Positions 40,401 through 46,400 of a stretch of 64,000 nt of DNA are shown piece after piece. This DNA comes from Actinernus sp. WN-2022 (Eukaryota > Cnidaria > Anthozoa > Actiniaria > Actinernidae). Location of the stretch: positions 19,552,026 through 19,616,025 of the forward strand of contig JAOWCC010001751.1 in assembly GCA_030867875.1 (NCBI GenBank), in the 5' to 3' direction. How positions within the stretch are numbered: position 1 is the first letter of the stretch; every line of letters starts with the position of its first letter. The notes beneath the pieces are model-generated. The model was not told where the DNA came from. It was given only the letters and a program-made list of their open reading frames with translations, and did no database searches. A program made the translations under genes and the position numbers.

Positions 40401-43400
40401 TTGCCAATAAGCTCACCGTCAATTTATCAAAGACTAAGTTTATTTTATTTGGTACCAAACAAAAACTTAATAATACCGTGGTTAACAAGTCGGACCAAAT
40501 ATTTAGATTAGCAGGTTTAATCTTGGATGAACATATTACCTGGAATTCCCAAATAGACTCCATATCACGAAAAATTGCAAAAGCAATTGGAGTCTTATGT
40601 CAGGCATTATCTTAGCTTGGATATTCTTTAAAATATTTACTACAACCTTATATATTCATATATATATATATATATATATATCATATGGTACATTAATATG
40701 GGGCAGTAATTATAAATCTAAGCTAAACCTATCCACATTTTACAAGAGCGAGCGCTTCGAGTCATTACACTTTCCGATTTCAAAACCTCAAGCAAACCTT
40801 TATTCAACAAGCTTAATATTTTTAATATACTTCAAATAGTGGACTTCCAACTCAGTGATTTAGTGCATAGGCATTCTATCAATCAACTTCCAGATATATT
40901 TTCGAGTTATTTCAACGACGTATCCCTTAATTCATAATTACAACACTCGCTCTAAATCAAATAAGAACCTTTTTTGCCATGACAAAATCTAAACTATGGC
41001 AAATTCGGCATTAAATATGCAGCCGTCAAAACCTGGAACGACATTCCAATAGAGATTAAAAACAGTTCTTCAAATAAACATTAAGAAACACTTCAAAAAG
41101 CATCTAATCTCCACACTGTGATTCATATTTGTGTACAATGCTAATTCCCTTGTACATGAATAGAATGAACTCAGTATCATATTTTAACTTTAAATTTATC
41201 TAATTATAAATACAGTAATTGTGTGCCTATCCATCCATCTTAATTAGATTAATCATAAATAACAAATAGGGTGCAAGTGTTTGTAATTAACCCCTCTGGG
41301 TTGTATCTCTTGTATCCTTCACAAACTTTTCTTTATGTATGTATATCTCCTTTTGTGTGTTTTTGTGTGAAATAAACAAACCTTTGAACCTATGTCTATA
41401 AAGCTATGTTTTTGGTATGTCATTTCTCTTTTACCAATTGAAGGGCTGTGTGCAAAAAGGGCGTAAGTGACTCTTGATCACATTCTAAATTCTCCCTTAG
41501 AAAACAAAGAAATTAAAGGAGAATTTAGAATCTGATCAGGAAACACTTACGCCCTTTTTGCACACAGCCCTTCAATTTAGGTATTGTTTTGGTTTGTCTT
41601 CAGGCTACATATGTGTTTGGTATGCCATGTTCTTTGAAAAAATAGAGTACTTTATTGGTGTTTCTTTGCTATGTTTTTGGTATGTTTTGAAAGATAGCAT
41701 ACCAAAAACATACAAGACCAATTTATAAAGTACCAGAGATATACATGTACCTCATGCATAACAAAAACATACCTAAAATTTGGTGTGGGTGCATGGTACC
41801 TCATCAGACTGTCGGTCGAGGGTCAAACAACATGTCCATCGACACTGACTTTAGTACACATGATCCCTACCTACACATCAAATTCACATAATTCAGATTC
41901 CAGCTTCAGTGCTTGAAACTAGAGGTACAGTCCACTTGCCCATGACTAGTAAGCATTTTAGTTGGGCTAGCAAATCTTGAGGGGCACTTATCCATTGAGC
42001 AAGTAAATTCTATCAATCACTAGACCAGGGAATTAAGTGTATTAAAAAGGTAGTTTCAAGCACTGAGCTTAGTCTGTATGCACATATGTACCTTTACGAC
42101 AAGGAGTTTCTGATATTGCAGCAGATGGCACAAGTACTGTGAGTGGATCATCATTTGCTAAACTGTCTACTTGTACTTTTTTCTTGTCTTCTAAAATTGT
42201 TCTATGAAAAGAAAATGCACTTTACAAATACATGTGCCTCAAAAACAGCCCTTCAATAAATTATTAGATATCAGTGACGTCGACCAACAAAAGATATATC
42301 TATTCCCAATTTGTTAGGCCAAATAAAAAATGAGGACTTTGATCCAGTCAGACTTTTAAAAATACATATGGTTGGTACGCATACAATGTAAGTACTAACC
42401 TTTTTTCCATAGCTTTTTCACCATAAAACCTTAGCAATTCTCTGATGTCAAGCTTCAGTAGTTGAAATTTTGGTGGGAAAAGTTGTAGGGTCAGCAGGGA
42501 AAAGCAAGGCTCAGAAACACTTTTTTTTTGTTTGGCCTTAGGGCCCTAAAGCAATCAGGATGTCGACAACTGTGACAACGGAACATAGAAAAGTGTTGTT
42601 TTCCAAATTTGGATGTTTACTACATTGTATTTCATTTGCCTTGAGGTACTTTCCCAACCAGTTTTTTTAAATACAGGTACATGTATGGTCACCATAGAGT
42701 TCCCTTCAGGTGGAATAAAAAACAGTGTGATTTAGTTTCCTACATTGTAAGTTTGTGTTCTCTTTTGAATGAAAAATTTGCAATTTCCATGGTTTTTTTG
42801 GGCAAGGTGGTCAAAATGTACAGTGTAGATGACTACATTGTATGTGCATTTCCAGTTACTGTATTTTGTAATTAAGACTATTGTTTTATGCTGTTGTCCT
42901 AGATGTTGTCGTTGTGGTTGTCTTAGGTTCCTATTATCATGTTTCCTGACAACTTTATGAAAGAGTGATGATTTTGCAATATCCTCTTCCTTGATCTACT
43001 AGACACCTCCTGTAACTTTGAGTATTGTAATCTTGAAAACAATTACATTACAAACCAGATAAATAATTTCTGGGTTGGTATGATCAACAATCTCTAAATC
43101 AAATTCTCACAATTACCATTTTCATAGCAACCAAGCCATGGTCCTAGTAACATGTATAAATGTTGCTAATAAATGCAGCATAGACAAAGAAAGGTGATGA
43201 GAATTTTTATAAAGAAAATTAACTTTAATGTCATAATTATATTATTTAGCTTTAATTCCACACCAGCCTTCATTGATCTCAACCAAGCCATACTGTGCAT
43301 GTACATGTTCAAATGAGGACCAGATGTTACCTTGAAATACCACTCTGGGGTAGTTTTATAACATGGATGTCATCCCGTGCGAGTGCTTCAAGCTCATCAG

Positions 43401-46400
43401 TTTCAGGATTTAGAATAAAGATAAGAACATCTGCCTAAAAAATATATTTTTATCATAGGAGATTAATAACGTGATGCGCACATTCAAATACAAGGCCAGG
43501 AACTGTCAAGTAGTCAAGAGAAAATACTTCCTTCCTTGTTGCTGAATATTAATTGCTTAATTTGCAGTAAGGTTCTGTTTCTTCCACTAACATAGTTTCC
43601 ATAAACCCAATTATAAGACTTTTTCAGTGAAACAATATTGTAAGACTAATCATCTTAGATTTTGATATTAGTTGTCACTAACAAGAAAGCAAATATAATT
43701 CATCCCATTTCTCATCTTCGTTGAGATGCATTTTTGCCATTTCACCACCACAACCACCAAGAATTTGGTCATTCTGTATTTATTTTAGCATTTATAGCAA
43801 TCCCTTGAGACCTGTTCCTTCTGTTTTACGTGCCTTATTATTTGTCATGCCAGTAAGGGTATAGACCACAGAATTAAACACATCCATTTCAGTAAAATTT
43901 ACCCATTACTTTATAAAGATTTCTCATCTAGATAAATTATATTTTGAACCTACAGGCAAATAACAAAAGGTTGAGAACTTTAAAAATATAGATCTTTGAC
44001 TATTATTGTCATAACAACCAATTATATTGCTTGAAGGAGCACTGTCCCATGGGATCTTTTGTTAAAACGTGCCTTTAAAATATTATGAGATTCATTCTTT
44101 GAGATTCATTCAGCATTTTCTTTCATAAATAAATATATACAGTATATATGTGTGTGCATTGAAAATGCTTCTATAAGTTACCAATAAAAAAAAAAATTCT
44201 AGATGGAAAATATAATAATTGCCATCACTGCCTAGATAACTGGGAGGCATAAACAAAGGCTTCTAAATAGGCAAATATTATTATATTTTTATTTTAAAGT
44301 TTTCTTGAACTTGCATGTTAGGCAAATAATATTATTATATACAGGGTCGATCAATGGCAAATGTCTGCCAGCTTTTAAATATTCAAAAATATTAAACTAC
44401 ATGTATGAATAAAGGCATCAAATACAATAAGGCAGAACTCTTTGTTCATTTAAATGGCTCTCTCTTAATGCACCTGTCACAAAGTGTTAGAGGTTGGACA
44501 AACCAGTTAAAATCTCAATAGAAATTCAGCACTTAAAAGCACTAACAAACAATGCAAAAAGAGGATTCGATCTAGCCAATATCAATATCTGGGCAAACCA
44601 GTTAAAATCTCAAATATAGAAATTCAGTACTTAAAACCTCTGACTAGCTAATATCAATAATCAACTGCCCAGATTATACGAATTTCAGCTCCTTGGGAAA
44701 CCAGTTAATAGCTTAAATATAGAAATTGCAAAAAGAGGATTCCATCAAGCTAATATCAATAGGTATTTGAGCTCATTGCTTTCTTCACTCAAAGATGCAG
44801 GTGGCTGTTTTTTAATATAAACAGTTGAAAAACTTCGGGTCTCGCATTGAAACTTATGTTAGTACCCTAAACTGAATATTTCATTAATAAGGGTTGGGAA
44901 AGGAAATAACGCTGTTTCATTTTATTAGTGTCTCTTGGAGGTGATGAAGGTTTAATTGTAGGCCTTGTTCTGTACACAACAACTCAAAGACAAACAGGAA
45001 AAATGCAATCAAGGGCCTCTGCAAAAATGAACCCATAAAAACAATGGCATTGATAATCCATGGGCTTATACCACTTAAAGAGAACCACCACAAAAACTGA
45101 CAGATCCAATATCGATCTGAGTGGAAGCGCGAGTGTTCAAGTCAACCCTGGCTAAAATTATGACTCTTTAAACAAAATGACGACAAATATGTTTAGTTGT
45201 CTCTAATGTGATATTCGGGTCGCGTCATCGCATTTACTACCGTTAAGGGTGGCCAAATAAATTGTTTTCCTATCCATGTTTTGAAAGTTTGACGCACTTC
45301 GGATTTAATTTGAATTATATATAGGGTGTATTAAAATGAGCGACAGGAATCTTCTTAACATGAATTGGCGGTAAATAGAATGTTGTTTTTCTTCGCACTC
45401 GCTAAATTTTCAGCAAAATGCAAATTCTGTTACAGCGAGGAACTTTGACATGTGGAAACTGGAAAGAAAGATAAAACGTTCTTGCCATACGACTAAGTGG
45501 TAAAGTAATTTCCATTACAATAAACCGCACAGAATATTCTAAAGCATATCGGTATCGTATAAATGAGGAAAATTAAAACCACCTAATATTTCAATACTCT
45601 ATCTGGAGCGTGGCGAGTGGAAAGTCTCCATTTTAAAAATGTCATTTAAAGTAATATCCGGCTGATTTATTTCCGTGGTAATTTTTTTTCTGCGGTCTTT
45701 GCGCTTCTGAAATTAAAGGCAGTGTCAAGTATATAAAATGTTAAAATGTCACACGAAAATAATTGTCCAACAGATTTCCTCAACGGGTTTAAGGCCAATT
45801 TTCAATTCTTTAAGAAAGATAATTATTTCCGTTGAGAAATACCTCCCAAAAATATTGTGATTGTAATAAATACTTGCTCCTATAAATGCTCGCAAAACAT
45901 TAATGCCGCGCGCTTGCCAAAAAAAGATCATTTGAATGAAGAAACAATAAATATCACATCGAGAAAGTCCTTAGCAGGAAATGTAAATACTTAGGTTCGA
46001 GCACGCTTCGCTGGCGGTGAAATTAAATAATTCTCGATCTGGGATTACAAATTCTCAAATCGTCGATGCAAGAAGTTTTTAAATGCCAGAGTTTGAAGTT
46101 TGACAGGTAAACGATTGGATTCCAGCGCCAACGCCAACGGCAACGTAAACTGACTGGGATGAAGGACTACAATTACAAAGGTGTAAGGATACAGCAGAGT
46201 AAATACAAAAGTAGGTTCGTACCTTGAATCGGTATGATAGCCGGTCTTTTGGTAATATGCTATCTTATTCTTACGGCATGCTACAAATTATACCCAAACT
46301 GCCAAAGAATTAAGCCTGGCTTAAAGTTAAAACAGCACGGCGACAACCATAACACAATACTCAGTACGACAGTAGGCCCTAGAGATGTTGAGGGCTTTAT

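Larger units (their letters stand above)
37829..41390 (+). mobile_element. 5'-truncated CR1/L2-like LINE with 9-bp target duplication
   Basis: Target duplication tatgtctat at 37820-37828 and 41391-41399. Content in order: part of an apurinic endonuclease (to about 38360), RT N-terminus, RT core, C-terminus and 3' UTR ending near gtgtgaaataaacaaacc. The element is inactive (stops and frameshifts) and is split by a TIR element at 39059-39660. It lies in sense with plus, antisense to PDE2A. Confidence 0.88.
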
